From: Deinococcus sp. AJ005
GTDB lineage: Bacteria > Deinococcota > Deinococci > Deinococcales > Deinococcaceae
DNA length: 64,000 bases
Direction: 5' to 3'
Assembly (NCBI RefSeq): GCF_009017495.1
Contig: NZ_CP044990.1
Location: 1,011,001-1,075,000, forward strand
This document shows, piece after piece, positions 8,648-21,513 of the stretch. Both the position numbers and the translations under genes were made by a program. Under the pieces are notes generated by a model that saw nothing but the letters and a program-made list of their open reading frames with translations, had not been told where the DNA came from and made no database searches. How positions within the stretch are numbered: position 1 is the stretch's first letter; every line of letters starts with the position of its first letter.

Positions 8648-8986
8648 ATGGCTCCAAAGTATTTCAAAACTTCCGGTCACATCCTGGTCTGCCAGGGGCC
8701 GAACTGTCAGGTACGTGGCTCGGTGCTGTTGTACAAGGCGCTGTGGAAGCATCTGGAAAGTGCCTCGCTGGCCTATTACAAGACGGGCGGCAGCATTCGC
8801 CTGAGCGAGAGCGGTTGCCTGGGTTCGTGCAGCTATGGCCCCAGCCTGTGCGTCTACCGTCAGACGCAGGAGGGGCTGGAGGAAGGCTGGTTCGCGGCGG
8901 TGGACTTTCCGCAGGCGGCGCGGCTTGCCCAGGCCGTGCATGACGGAAGCGCGCTGCCGGAAGAGGGAAAGTACGGGCCGGAGTAG
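8648..8986 (+). CDS. Thioredoxin-like [2Fe-2S] ferredoxin domain protein
   Basis: 112 residues. Four cysteines, C15 and C20 near the N-terminus and C57 and C61 (CLGSC), have the spacing of thioredoxin-fold [2Fe-2S] ferredoxins, with SGCLGSCSYGP as the most diagnostic block. It starts 19 bases after btuD with GAGAGG upstream, so it belongs to the B12-controlled operon. Small ferredoxins of this class also occur in cobalamin biosynthesis clusters; a role in reductive handling of imported corrinoids is plausible but is inference. Confidence 0.75.
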   Translation: MAPKYFKTSGHILVCQGPNCQVRGSVLLYKALWKHLESASLAYYKTGGSIRLSESGCLGSCSYGPSLCVYRQTQEGLEEGWFAAVDFPQAARLAQAVHDGSALPEEGKYGPE

Positions 8987-9033
8987 GGCAAGTGGCGGAT
9001 GACAGTTGGCGTGTCAGCCCTCAAACTTGAGCG

Positions 9034-9918
9034 ATGGAATGGACCCACCGCCCGTACCGTGACGAAAAGGATTTCCTGGCGCTGCTGGCCTTTCTGAGTG
9101 ACTGCAACGCGGCGGCTCCCACTGCCGGATATATCCAGCCGGGCGACCTGGGCTGGTGGCTGGGGCAAAATGAGGTTCTGAATCCGCCGGATTGTGTTGA
9201 GATTTTTGAGGACAGCGTGGGCCGGGTGTTGGGTTTCGTCTTCAGCGATCCACCCACCTGGGCGGTAATTCAGGCGTCGCCCGGAAGTTCTGACGCCCTG
9301 CTAGACGACATGTTGACCCATTCACGCGCAAGGGCTGGGGACCCAGAGCTGACGGTCTGGACATTTGAAGGCGACGCATCTCTGATTGCTGCCCTGAAGC
9401 GTCACAGCTTCATCCGCACCGATAAACGGACAGTGCAATTCGAGTACCGGTCCGCTCAGCAGGGCCTCCCAGAGCTTCCTAAACTGCCAGTGGGCTTCTC
9501 GTTCACTGCCATTTCAGATAGTTCCCAACTCAAAACCGCACGGGTAAAGCTGCACCGGGCCGTGTGGCATCCTTCGCAGGTCACGGCGTCGGCTTACGAA
9601 CATCTGCGTGCCTCGCCCGCCTACGATTTAGAACTGGACGTGGCGCTGGTGGGTTCAGATGGGCAACTCGTTGCCTACGCGCTGGGCTGGATTGATCCCA
9701 AGACCCGCACCGGTGTCATGGAACCTGTCGGCACGCATCCTGATCACCGGGGGCAGGGCCTGGGCCGCATGGTCGTTCAGGAGGTCAATCGGCGGCTGGC
9801 CGAACGCGGGGCCGAACGAATCATCATTCGCACGCCGGAATCGAACGTGGGTGCGTGCCGACTCTACGCTTCCGCCGGATTCCAGAACATCGGATATATC
9901 TATGACTACAGCCGATGA
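9034..9918 (+). CDS. Tandem GNAT-family N-acetyltransferase
   Basis: 294 residues with two GNAT-like halves. The C-terminal half holds the acetyl-CoA pyrophosphate-binding motif THPDHRGQGLGRMVV (about residues 235-250), followed by RIIIRTPESNVGACRLYASAGF. The N-terminal half is degenerate. This double arrangement resembles mycothiol synthase-type and several unassigned acetyltransferases. The substrate is unknown. CAAACT six bases before the ATG is a weak leaderless signal. It converges on prfC with a 24-base gap. Confidence 0.75.
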   Translation: MEWTHRPYRDEKDFLALLAFLSDCNAAAPTAGYIQPGDLGWWLGQNEVLNPPDCVEIFEDSVGRVLGFVFSDPPTWAVIQASPGSSDALLDDMLTHSRARAGDPELTVWTFEGDASLIAALKRHSFIRTDKRTVQFEYRSAQQGLPELPKLPVGFSFTAISDSSQLKTARVKLHRAVWHPSQVTASAYEHLRASPAYDLELDVALVGSDGQLVAYALGWIDPKTRTGVMEPVGTHPDHRGQGLGRMVVQEVNRRLAERGAERIIIRTPESNVGACRLYASAGFQNIGYIYDYSR

Positions 9919-9942
9919 CCCTGAGTTAATACCTGGCCCAAC

Positions 9943-11586
<1,644 letters not shown>

Positions 11587-11666
11587 GGGTGGCTCCTGCG
11601 GGGGCTTGTCAAACAGCGCCGCTCGTTCTGAGAAGGGGAGGTCAAACTGGGTGTCCTCGACTCTCG

Positions 11667-11693
11667 CTAGGGCGGCGGAAGGAGAACAGTCAT
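11667..11693 (-). CDS. Putative leader peptide upstream of prfC, ending Pro-Pro-Pro-stop
   Basis: ATG at 11693 begins an 8-codon frame reading M-T-V-L-L-P-P-P followed by TAG. TAGAAT (11705 to 11700, minus) lies six bases before it, exactly the leaderless arrangement. It is the only promoter-like signal between prfC and the divergent gene on that strand. Three consecutive prolines directly before a stop are a known cause of slow elongation and termination, so the peptide may sense termination efficiency and feed back on RF3. The coding signal is too short to prove. Confidence 0.4.
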   Translation of the reverse strand: MTVLLPPP

Positions 11694-11699
11694 GCGCCT

Positions 11700-11705
11700 A
11701 TTCTA
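11700..11705 (-). promoter_or_regulatory. -10 box for the prfC leader transcript
   Basis: TAGAAT on the minus strand, six bases upstream of the leader-peptide ATG at 11693. Leaderless transcription from here would produce an mRNA with about 107 bases before prfC. Confidence 0.5.
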
Positions 11706-11894
11706 GCGCGTCACCGGGGAATCCGTCTGGAGGCGGTACCCGGAAGCATCCCCTGATGGGTGCCTCCGATTCTGCCTGTATCGCTCTCACACCGGCTGCG
11801 GTATCCTGGGGATACGTTTCGGGGTTCCTCTATTCCCCTTCGGTTCAAGGCCCCGGCCACTTGCGCTTCACTGCGCCAGGAGAGTGCCAGCCCT

Positions 11895-12851
11895 ATGTTT
11901 CCCCCAGAATCCAGTTCACCGCAGGCCACGTCCACGACCCGCAGCACGGCGCGCGGTGAGGTGGAACGCGCCCGATTGATGAGCGATGTCCGCGATCTGG
12001 TCGCCATTTTGCGCGGCCAGCCCAACGAGCTGCTGCCCTTCGAGTGGGTCAAGCATCTGGCCCCGCAAGGCGAACACAGCCTGGGGGTGCAGGCCATCGA
12101 GGTGGCCCACATCATCGGCTCGGTGGACCGGTACCGCGAATTTGACCGCCATTATCTGCCCAAGGAAAAGCATCTGGACGAGCGCTGGATCGGCGTCCGC
12201 AGCGCGCAGCTTCAGGGCAAGGAACTGCCGCCCATTCAGGTGTACAAGGTGGGAGAGTTGTACTTCGTCAAGGATGGTAATCACCGCGTTTCGGTGGCCC
12301 GCCGTCAGGGGCAGGCGTACATTGACGCGCATGTGATTGAGCTGAACGTGACCGTGCCGCCGGAGGAAAGCGACACCCTGACGGACTTGATCATCAAGGG
12401 AGAGTACGCGCAGTTTCTGCGGGCCACGGGTCTGGACGTGCTGGTGCCGGGCCACCGCGAGATTCTGTTCACCACGCCGGGGCGCTACGACAAGCTGCTG
12501 GAACACATCCGCACCCGCCAGTATTTTCTGGACCGCAAGCCGGAGCGCGCCGGACTGCCGCCCGTGACCTGGGAGGAAGCGGTGGTCAGTTGGTATGAAC
12601 GACTGTACCTGCGGATCGTGGACAACCTGGACCTGCACCACGTCATGTTCCGTTTTCCGGGCCGCACCGAGGCGGACCTGTACCTATGGACCATGGACCA
12701 CAGGTACTTTCTGACCCAGAAGTACGGCCATGACGTGGGCAGCGAGGAAGCCGCCCGCGACTTCGGCAAACGCCACTCGCCCCCGGCCTACAAACGCCTG
12801 GGCCAGCGCATGCAACTGCTGCTGCGGGGCAAGCTGGATTCGGCGATGTGA
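11895..12851 (+). CDS. ParB/Srx-fold protein with C-terminal DUF4032-like region
   Basis: 318 residues. The central KDGNHRVSVARRQG block (about 127-140) is the ParB/sulfiredoxin-fold nucleotide-binding signature. The C-terminal part (RTEADLYLWTMDHRYFLTQ and EEAARDF) resembles the uncharacterised DUF4032 group. The N-terminus is a Ser/Thr-rich disordered stretch. AGGAGAG lies 13 bases before ATG 11895; the frame is open further upstream, but those residues look non-coding. Function is unknown; this is not the chromosomal-partition ParB, since no HTH is visible. Its stop codon shares its last base with MITE-like copy 2. Confidence 0.7.
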   Translation: MFPPESSSPQATSTTRSTARGEVERARLMSDVRDLVAILRGQPNELLPFEWVKHLAPQGEHSLGVQAIEVAHIIGSVDRYREFDRHYLPKEKHLDERWIGVRSAQLQGKELPPIQVYKVGELYFVKDGNHRVSVARRQGQAYIDAHVIELNVTVPPEESDTLTDLIIKGEYAQFLRATGLDVLVPGHREILFTTPGRYDKLLEHIRTRQYFLDRKPERAGLPPVTWEEAVVSWYERLYLRIVDNLDLHHVMFRFPGRTEADLYLWTMDHRYFLTQKYGHDVGSEEAARDFGKRHSPPAYKRLGQRMQLLLRGKLDSAM

Positions 12852-12986
12852 TACGGACTCCGATTGAATCGTTTGAAAAACGATGGAAATCCGAGCGGAC
12901 GCGAGGAGGAGAAGGACGGGTTCCGGGCGTGGAGTTAACGGACCGGCGCTTTCCCGGTTTGTTAACGAAACAGACGGAATCCGTAT
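12851..12986 (-). mobile_element. MITE-like element, copy 2, with 6-bp target duplication
   Basis: 136 bp bounded by ATACGGACTCCG and CGGAATCCGTAT (inverted repeats, 11 of 12 positions). Both ends are flanked by the direct repeat GATGTG (12845-12850 and 12987-12992), a perfect 6-bp target-site duplication. The reverse complement aligns with copy 1. It contains no open frame, so it would be mobilised in trans. It sits between two convergent genes, touching the stop of one. Confidence 0.88.
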
Positions 12987-13002
12987 GATGTGTCGGCCCG
13001 AA

Positions 13003-13821
13003 TTACGGCAAGCTCTTGCGCTCGCTCCAGAAGGTCTTGAGCTGGGCCACCCGGAAACCGTGCCGCTCCAGATTGCGCTGACTGCCTGAAGCAAAAGCCG
13101 TCGTGACGGTGGCGAGTTCGCAGTCTGCCGCTATGGCGCTCAGGCGACGGTGGATTAGTGCGGCCTGAGCGCCCCGCCCACGAAACTGGGGCAGGGTGGC
13201 GGCCCCAGTAAGGTAAGCCACATCATCTCGCACGCACAGGCTGGCGACGGCGGCGGGCTGTCCGTCCACGAGGGCCAGGTAACGGCGTACGTCTAGCTCC
13301 TCGTTTTCGAGAACCGCCAGAGCCTGCTGTGCCGGGTCCGTGAATCCATAGCCTGCCAGCAGCATAGCATTGAAAGCCGCCGTGTCCTCGTCCGGCGACA
13401 GTTCGCGGATCTGGATGCCTGCAAAGGTCCGGGCCGGGGGAGCCTCTGCCGCTGCGTAGAGCGTCACGCCCACGCCGATGGGTATGAATCCCCGGTCAAA
13501 CAGCGCGGCCCCCAGAGTCGGCGTCAGGTGCGTCGCCCAGACACTGAGGCGAGGGGCAATCCGTTCAGACTGATATACGGACAGCACCTCGTTCAGCTCA
13601 GTCAGTCGGTCCTCGGTCAGCCTGGAGACTGTGTTGTACCAGGGCAACTCCGGCAGGGCGCGCACCATCGAGGCCCACAACCCGTCTCGCCCGAACAGGG
13701 TGATGCCATAGGGATTCCCGGCCAGATCGGAGGCCCGGCGCAGTGCGTCCCAGCCCTTCTGGCGAATTGCCGCCTCCAGGCGCTCGATCAGCGCTGGCGT
13801 GAGCGGCGGTACAGCCGTCAA
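13003..13821 (-). CDS. GNAT-family N-acetyltransferase
   Basis: 272 residues. The acetyl-CoA motif is TLPQFRGRGAQAALIHRRL (about residues 211-229), followed by ATVTTAFASGSQRNLERHGF. The N-terminal half is a partner domain without the motif. The start is taken as TTG 13821, overlapping the pepA stop (TTGA), because protein-like sequence (LTAVPPLTPALIERLEAA) begins there while the upstream frame is antisense-like. It is therefore translationally coupled to the aminopeptidase. The substrate is unknown. Confidence 0.75.
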   Translation of the reverse strand: MTAVPPLTPALIERLEAAIRQKGWDALRRASDLAGNPYGITLFGRDGLWASMVRALPELPWYNTVSRLTEDRLTELNEVLSVYQSERIAPRLSVWATHLTPTLGAALFDRGFIPIGVGVTLYAAAEAPPARTFAGIQIRELSPDEDTAAFNAMLLAGYGFTDPAQQALAVLENEELDVRRYLALVDGQPAAVASLCVRDDVAYLTGAATLPQFRGRGAQAALIHRRLSAIAADCELATVTTAFASGSQRNLERHGFRVAQLKTFWSERKSLP

Positions 13822-15161
13822 TCCTTGCCCGCCAGCACGTATTCCACCAGCGTGGCCACGCCCCAGCCCGTGGCCACGTCTTCCTTCGCGGCGTTTCCGG
13901 CGATGTCCAGATGTGCCCACGGACGGGTCACGAACTGTTGCAAAAACAGCGCGGCCTTGATGCTGCCCCCGGCGGGGACCATGTCGCTGTTCTTCAGATC
14001 CGCGATGGTGTTTTTGCGGTAAGACTTCAGGTACGGCTGGTGCAGCGGCAACTCCCACAGCAGTTCCCCGGCGGCCTCTGCACCTGCTTGCAAACGCGCT
14101 GCCAACGCACGGTCAGAGCTGAACAGCGCAGCCATGTCGTTGCCCAGCGCCGCCACTTTCACGCCAGTCAGGGTGGCCAGATCGACAAGTTCGGTTGCGC
14201 CCTCGTCGCAGGCCACGGCCAGGGCGTCGGCCAGGACCAGACGGCCCTCGGCGTCGGTGTTGGTCACTTCCACCGTTTTGCCGTTGGCGGCGCGGTACAC
14301 GTCGCCGGGGCGCATGGCGTGGGGGCCAACCATGTTTTCGGCGGCGGCCACGTAGGCGCGGACCTCGGTGCCGTCCGGGATGCTGGCGCGCAATTCGGCC
14401 AGGGCACGCATGGCCCCCAGCACTGCGCCTGCGCCGCCCATGTCGTTTTTCATGCCGTACATGCCCGCGCCCGACTTGAGGCTGTACCCGCCCGTATCGA
14501 AGGTGATGCCCTTGCCCACCAGCGCGATGATCCGGGTGGCCTCGCCCTTCGCGGGCAGGGTCAGGCGAATGAGCCGTGGCCCCGTCACGCTGCCCGCCGC
14601 CACCGCCGCCAGCAGGCCCATACCCCGCGCCTCGATGGTGGGGCCATCCCAGACTTCCACCTCGACGCCATGCCCGGAAAGCTTCTGTGCCTCACGCGCC
14701 ATCGTTGCCGGGTTCAGGTGGTTGGCCGGGGCGCTGACCAGTTCGCGGGCGAAGGTCACTCCTACCGCCATGCCCTGGATACGTGCCAGGGCAGCGGCCT
14801 CCAGCCCCTCTACCTGAAGCTGAACCTCTTCTTGCTGATTTTCCCCACCCTTGTACCGGCGGTCCTGCCAGCCTGCGGCCAGCGTTGCGGCGGCCAGCGC
14901 GGCGGCGTGATCCGTCGCAGCCACCTTCACCGTCTCTGCCTTCAATTCACGCGCCAGTTTTGCCAGGGCTGCACCCAGTTCGCGGGCGTCCTGCGCGTCT
15001 GCGGGGGCAATGGCCAGGGCCGTATCCCCATTTTCGCCGCGCGAGATCAGCCGGACCTCGCCCGCTTCCAGGCCACGGGTCAGGCGTTCGGGCCAGTCCG
15101 CGCCCGTCCCGGCGAAGGTCAGCGAGAGGGCGGGGCGCTCCAGCGAATCCACGATTTGCAT
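13818..15161 (-). CDS. pepA: Leucyl aminopeptidase, M17 family
   Basis: 447 residues. The dizinc catalytic domain is unmistakable: VGKGITFDTGGYSLK, MKNDMGGAGAV and the signature NTDAEGRLVLADAL supply the metal ligands and catalytic Lys/Arg. The N-terminal macro-like domain is shorter and Ala-rich. The enzyme removes N-terminal residues from peptides in the cytoplasm. The 4-base overlap with the following acetyltransferase suggests one transcript. It starts divergently from the oxidase operon. Confidence 0.93.
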   Translation of the reverse strand: MQIVDSLERPALSLTFAGTGADWPERLTRGLEAGEVRLISRGENGDTALAIAPADAQDARELGAALAKLARELKAETVKVAATDHAAALAAATLAAGWQDRRYKGGENQQEEVQLQVEGLEAAALARIQGMAVGVTFARELVSAPANHLNPATMAREAQKLSGHGVEVEVWDGPTIEARGMGLLAAVAAGSVTGPRLIRLTLPAKGEATRIIALVGKGITFDTGGYSLKSGAGMYGMKNDMGGAGAVLGAMRALAELRASIPDGTEVRAYVAAAENMVGPHAMRPGDVYRAANGKTVEVTNTDAEGRLVLADALAVACDEGATELVDLATLTGVKVAALGNDMAALFSSDRALAARLQAGAEAAGELLWELPLHQPYLKSYRKNTIADLKNSDMVPAGGSIKAALFLQQFVTRPWAHLDIAGNAAKEDVATGWGVATLVEYVLAGKD

Positions 15162-15307
15162 GGGGGAAGTAAAGCACGGCGAGGCGCTCTCCAGGAGGCG
15201 AAGTCCTGAGCTTATGCGGATTTTGCGTTCTCACGTTTGCTGTCCTGGCCGCGCCGTAATGCCTCCGTAATGCTGCTCCTTCACTCTTGCGGGCATGGAG
15301 GAACAAC

Positions 15308-15741
15308 ATGCTGGTCCATGAGTTAATGAGCGCCCCAGTCGTCGTCGCGCCGCCCTCGCTGTCCCTGCCCGACGCGGCGCACCTGATGAAATCGCGCGGG
15401 ATTCGCCGCCTTCCCGTGGTGGACGGGTCCCGGCTGGTGGGCATCGTCACCGACCGCGATCTGCGCGAGGCCCTGCCCAGCAAGGTCAGCAGCCTCTCGC
15501 CGTGGGAGGCCACCACCCGTCTGGCCGCCGTGAGCGTGCAGGACGTGATGCGCCGCAGCGTGCTGACCACCACGCCCGATGCCGACGCCCGCGACGCCGC
15601 CCACACGCTGCTGCACCACCGCGTCGGGGCGCTGCCCGTGATCGACGACGCGGGGACCGTGGTGGGCCTGCTGACCGTCAGCGACGTGCTGCGCGACTAC
15701 GCCCGCCCGGCACAGACCCAGAACGGCACGGAGGCCAGACC

Positions 15742-15745
<4 letters not shown>
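15308..15745 (+). CDS. CBS-domain pair protein
   Basis: 145 residues made of two CBS motifs: SAPVVVAPPSLSLPDAAHLM with GIRRLPVVDG and GIVTDRDLREA (about 7-60), then VQDVMRRSVLTTTPDADARD with VGALPVIDDAG and VVGLLTVSDVL (about 79-135). CBS pairs bind adenosyl nucleotides and report energy state. GGAGGA precedes the ATG. It is the first gene of the ba3 oxidase operon and overlaps subunit IIa by ATGA, so an energy-sensing role for the oxidase is plausible; this is inference. Confidence 0.85.
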
Positions 15746-15936
<191 letters not shown>

Positions 15937-16497
15937 GTGTCGGCTCCGCGTCCAGCCGGCCCACGTCCGGTGAATCAGCGTCTGGACCACCACACGCTGG
16001 AAAAGTACGAGAACATCTGGTTCGGTATCGCCACCGTCATGGCGCTTTTTCTGTTCGTGACCGTGCTGGCCAGCTTCTTCAGTGGCACCTATCCGTCCTT
16101 GACCGGAGAGGGCGGCCACCACATCACGGGCGTTAAGAATGGGCGGCTGAACCCCAAAAACTTTGCGGCCACACCGTTTGCTACCCCCGGCCTGCGCCAG
16201 AACGCCGACGGCACGTATGAAGCCTTCGTGGTGGCAAAAGCCTTCCAGTTCGAGCCTGCCGTGCTGAAAGTGCCTGTCGGCAAACCCATCACCATCCATG
16301 TCACCTCGGCGGACGTGCTGCACGGCTATTTCATCGAGGGCACCAACATCAACACCACCGCCATTCCAGGGCAGGTGTCCAGCTTCACCACCACGTTTCG
16401 CCGCCCCGGCACCCTCAACGTGATCTGCAACGAGTACTGCGGGACCGGGCACCACAACATGATCAACGGCGTGAAGGTCGAGGTTCAGGAGCCGTAG
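15937..16497 (+). CDS. ba3-type cytochrome c oxidase subunit II (CuA)
   Basis: 186 residues: one N-terminal membrane anchor (about 27-50) and a cupredoxin domain. The CuA ligands are visible: His in SADVLHGYF and Cys, Glu, Cys, His and Met in ICNEYCGTGHHNM. It accepts electrons from cytochrome c and passes them to haem b of subunit I. The start is GTG directly after the subunit IIa stop. An 85-base gap with no evident terminator separates it from subunit I. Confidence 0.93.
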   Translation: MSAPRPAGPRPVNQRLDHHTLEKYENIWFGIATVMALFLFVTVLASFFSGTYPSLTGEGGHHITGVKNGRLNPKNFAATPFATPGLRQNADGTYEAFVVAKAFQFEPAVLKVPVGKPITIHVTSADVLHGYFIEGTNINTTAIPGQVSSFTTTFRRPGTLNVICNEYCGTGHHNMINGVKVEVQEP

Positions 16498-16582
16498 GGC
16501 GCTGGGTCAAACCGTCTAAAGGTCCTAATCGTCAAACCGCTGGAAAGCCCATCCTCTGTGCCATTTAAAGGAGTCTCAACCT

Positions 16583-18315
<1,733 letters not shown>

Positions 18316-18316
<1 letters not shown>

Positions 18317-18747
18317 TGAGCGATGAAATTGGACACGAGCGTGGATTTTCAGGCCGCGAGATTACCGCCGCTGTAGTGTTCGTGGTGCTGGCCGGGGTGA
18401 TCGCCTTCACCTCCTTCAACACTGGAATGGGCATGTCGGGTGGGGCAGGTGCGGGTGAGATGACGGCGGCAGTCGCCAGCGCCCCGGTGAACGGCCAGTC
18501 GCTGTACGCCAGCAACTGCGTCGGCTGCCACGGTGCGAATGCGGTGGGCGGTATCGGCCCGGCGCTGGGCGTGACCGCCGCCTGGACGCCCGCTGAATTT
18601 GCCGCAGCGGTGCTGCAAGGTCAGGCTCCGGGGGGCCGTGCCCTGGCCCCGGTGATGCCCCGTTTTGCAGAGTCGGGCTTTGGCGGCGAGACAGCCACCG
18701 ACGAGCAGGTGGAGGCCATCCACTCATATGTGAAAAGCCTGCAATAG
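18316..18747 (+). CDS. Membrane-anchored cytochrome c
   Basis: 143 residues. An N-terminal transmembrane anchor (about 15-37) is followed by a class I cytochrome c domain with NCVGCHG (haem attachment) and a candidate axial Met in APVMPRF. The start overlaps the subunit I stop (TGATG). It is probably the electron donor to CuA, tethered in the membrane. It is the last gene of the oxidase operon; a strong hairpin follows. Confidence 0.9.
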
Positions 18748-18762
18748 AGCGGGGCCTGGGAC

Positions 18763-18793
18763 GGGGGCAGAGAGTGAAAGGCTCTCTGCCCCC
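18763..18793 (+). terminator. Terminator-like hairpin after the oxidase operon
   Basis: Eleven-pair perfect stem GGGGGCAGAGA (18763-18773) and TCTCTGCCCCC (18783-18793), 9-base loop. No U-tract follows, so it may act as a 3' end stabiliser or a Rho-independent site of unusual form. Confidence 0.5.
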
Positions 18794-19007
18794 CGCCTTA
18801 TCGATACTGCTTCAGGCAAAACACGGCAGGGCTGGTCCTGGCCACCGCGTTCTCTGGAAACCGTCGGTCTTTCTCTGCTGCATTCTTGATCTGCCAGCGT
18901 GCGGGGAGGTGCCGGGCCAGTGTGTCTGGGCCAGGCGTGTGGTTGTTCGGGAAGCTGGGGCAGCCGCTTCGCCCCAAACGGATGGTCCTGGCCTTACTCT
19001 CGGAAGC

Positions 19008-20051
19008 ATGACGACTGACAACCTTTCCAGCAGGCTTCTGGTTACGGGAGGCTGCGGCTTTATCGGCAGCAACTTCGTGCGCTACTGGCTGGGCCAGCAT
19101 CCTGAAAGCCGTGTGGTGGTCTACGACAAACTGACCTATGCGGGCCGCCGGGAAAATCTGGCGGACCTGTGGGACGATCCCCGTCTCTTGCTGGTGGTGG
19201 GCGACATCGGCGATCAGGATCTGGTCCGGTCCACCTGCCAGCAGGAAAAGATTGATCTGGTCGTCAATTTTGCCGCCGAGACCCATGTGGATCAGTCGAT
19301 CCTGGGACCGCTGGTCTTCACCGATACCAACGTGCGTGGCACGCATGTCTTGCTGGAAGTGGCCCGCGAGCTGGGCCTGCGCCTGCACCACATCAGCACC
19401 GATGAGGTCTACGGCCACGTCCGCGACGATCATCAGAGTATGGAGACCGATCCCCTGTTGCCACGCAGTCCTTACGCTGCCAGCAAGGCCGCCGCCGATC
19501 AACTGGTGGGGGCGTATGCCATCACCTATGGCCTGCCCGTGACCATCACGCGCGGGGCCAACAACGTGGGGCCGTACCAGTACCCCGAAAAAGCCGTGCC
19601 GCTGTTTGCCACCAACGCCATTCTGGGCGAGCCGATTCCGGTCTACGGTGACGGGTTGCACATGCGGGATTACGCCCATGTCTATGACCACTGCACGGGC
19701 ATCGAAACCGTTTTGCTGCACGGCCAGATCGGTGAGGTCTACAACATCGGGACCGGACGCGAGATGACCAATCTGGACATGGTGGATATCGTGCTGGACA
19801 CGCTGGGTAAGAGCCATGATCTGATCCGGCATGTCACGGATCGGCCTGGCCATGATCGGCGTTACAGCATGAACGTGGACAAACTGAAGGCTGTGGGCTG
19901 GCAGCCAAAATACGATCCGAAGGAAGCGGTGGCCGAAGCGGCGAAGTGGTATGCCGAGAATCAGACTTGGTGGGAACCCATCCGCAGCGGTGAGTTCCGC
20001 GAGTATTACGATAGGCAGTACGCCGAGCGGCTGGCCGGGTTAGAACCATGA
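19008..20051 (+). CDS. rmlB: dTDP-glucose 4,6-dehydratase
   Basis: 347 residues of an extended [17 protein letters not shown] (NAD binding, about 10-23), STDEVYGH, and the catalytic [11 protein letters not shown] (Tyr and Lys). It converts dTDP-glucose to dTDP-4-keto-6-deoxyglucose. ATG 19008 is preferred over an upstream in-frame start because TACTCT (18995-19000) is seven bases before it and the Rossmann fold begins right after. First gene of rmlBACD, with every junction overlapping by four bases. Confidence 0.95.
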   Translation: MTTDNLSSRLLVTGGCGFIGSNFVRYWLGQHPESRVVVYDKLTYAGRRENLADLWDDPRLLLVVGDIGDQDLVRSTCQQEKIDLVVNFAAETHVDQSILGPLVFTDTNVRGTHVLLEVARELGLRLHHISTDEVYGHVRDDHQSMETDPLLPRSPYAASKAAADQLVGAYAITYGLPVTITRGANNVGPYQYPEKAVPLFATNAILGEPIPVYGDGLHMRDYAHVYDHCTGIETVLLHGQIGEVYNIGTGREMTNLDMVDIVLDTLGKSHDLIRHVTDRPGHDRRYSMNVDKLKAVGWQPKYDPKEAVAEAAKWYAENQTWWEPIRSGEFREYYDRQYAERLAGLEP

Positions 20052-20950
20052 CTGCCCCGGAATCTAAACGGCGGGGCATCATCCTGGCCGGGGGCAGCGG
20101 CACGCGGCTGTATCCGGCGACGCTGGCGGTCAGCAAGCAACTGCTGCCGATTTACGACAAGCCGATGATCTATTACCCGCTGACCACCCTGATGCTGGGC
20201 GGCATCCGTGAAATCCTGGTGATCAGCACGCCCGAGGACACCCCGCGTTTCAAACAGTTGCTAGGCGACGGCACACAGTGGGGCCTGAGGCTTGAATATG
20301 CCGTGCAGCCCGAACCCGGCGGGCTGGCGCAGGCGTTTCTGATCGGCGAGGAGTTCGTGCGCGGCCATGACAGCGCCCTGATCCTGGGCGACAACATTTT
20401 TTACGGCAACGACCTGTCGGACCTGATGACCTCGGCGGGCCAGAAGACTGAGGGGGCAACGGTGTTCGCCTATCAGGTCAGTGACCCGGAGCGCTACGGT
20501 GTGGTGGAATTCGACGATGCGGGCCGCGCCCTGTCCATCGAGGAAAAGCCCGAGCGTCCCAAATCGGACTTTGCGGTGACGGGGCTGTACTTCTATGACG
20601 AGCGGGTCACGGAACTGGCGCGGCGCATCCGGCCCTCGGCGCGCGGTGAACTGGAAATCACGGACATCAATAACCTTTACCTGCAAGAGGGGCTGCTGGA
20701 CGTGCGGGTGATGCGCCGGGGCTTCGCGTGGCTGGACACGGGCACGCACGAGAGCATGCTGGAGGCCAGCCTGTTTATCCAGACCATCGAACACCGCCAG
20801 GGCCTCAAGGTGGCCGCGCCCGAGGAAATCGCCTGGAGATCGGGCTGGATCAGCACCGGGATGCTGCTGGAACAGGCACACAAACTCGCCAGGAACCGCT
20901 ATGGTCAGTACCTCCTCAAGCTTGCCCAGGAAACGCGGAGCCGCCCATGA
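20048..20950 (+). CDS. rmlA: Glucose-1-phosphate thymidylyltransferase
   Basis: 300 residues: [16 protein letters not shown] (nucleotide-binding signature, about 11-26), [24 protein letters not shown] and [13 protein letters not shown]. It makes dTDP-glucose from dTTP and glucose 1-phosphate, the feedback-controlled first step of dTDP-rhamnose synthesis. The start overlaps the rmlB stop (ATGA). Confidence 0.95.
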   Translation: MTAPESKRRGIILAGGSGTRLYPATLAVSKQLLPIYDKPMIYYPLTTLMLGGIREILVISTPEDTPRFKQLLGDGTQWGLRLEYAVQPEPGGLAQAFLIGEEFVRGHDSALILGDNIFYGNDLSDLMTSAGQKTEGATVFAYQVSDPERYGVVEFDDAGRALSIEEKPERPKSDFAVTGLYFYDERVTELARRIRPSARGELEITDINNLYLQEGLLDVRVMRRGFAWLDTGTHESMLEASLFIQTIEHRQGLKVAAPEEIAWRSGWISTGMLLEQAHKLARNRYGQYLLKLAQETRSRP

Positions 20951-21513
20951 CTGACCTGCCTGACCGCCCCGAGCTGACCATTCCCCTGACCGCGTCCGCC
21001 CTGGCGGCCCTGACCTTCGAGACCTATCCGCCTGCGCCGCAGATTGATGGTGTGTGGGTCCAGGCCCTGAAAAAGAACCGCAGCGAGAACGGCGCATTCA
21101 TGGAATACCTGCGCCTGGATGACGCGGGTGTTCAGGGCCTGCCCGGCCAGCTCACCCCGCGCCAGATCAGCGTGTCGTGGGCCGCCGCCGGACGGATCAA
21201 TGCTTTTCATATTCACGTCAAGGGGGAGCAGAACGAAATCTGGTGTGTGCTGAGCGGGCGACTGGTGATCTGGCTGGTGGATTGCCGGGCGGGCAGTTCC
21301 ACACAGGGCGTGAAGCGCAAGCTGGTCCTCAGCGGCGAGCAGCCCATGCTGGTGCATATTCCAAGCGGCGTGGCGCACGGTTACCAGGCAGGCGAGACAG
21401 GCGCGACATTGCTGTACACGATGGACGCGCAGTTCAATGCGAATGATCCCAACGAGGGCCGCCTGCCCTGGGACCACTTCGGGGCTGAGTTGTGGGCCGA
21501 GGATCGGGGATGA
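20947..21513 (+). CDS. rmlC: dTDP-4-dehydrorhamnose 3,5-epimerase
   Basis: 188 residues with a cupin fold. [20 protein letters not shown] and [12 protein letters not shown] are the family blocks; the His in FHIHVKG is the likely catalytic base. The sequence is somewhat divergent from the textbook RmlC, but the position between rmlA and rmlD supports the call. ATGA overlap with rmlA defines the start at 20947. Confidence 0.88.
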   Translation: MTDLPDRPELTIPLTASALAALTFETYPPAPQIDGVWVQALKKNRSENGAFMEYLRLDDAGVQGLPGQLTPRQISVSWAAAGRINAFHIHVKGEQNEIWCVLSGRLVIWLVDCRAGSSTQGVKRKLVLSGEQPMLVHIPSGVAHGYQAGETGATLLYTMDAQFNANDPNEGRLPWDHFGAELWAEDRG

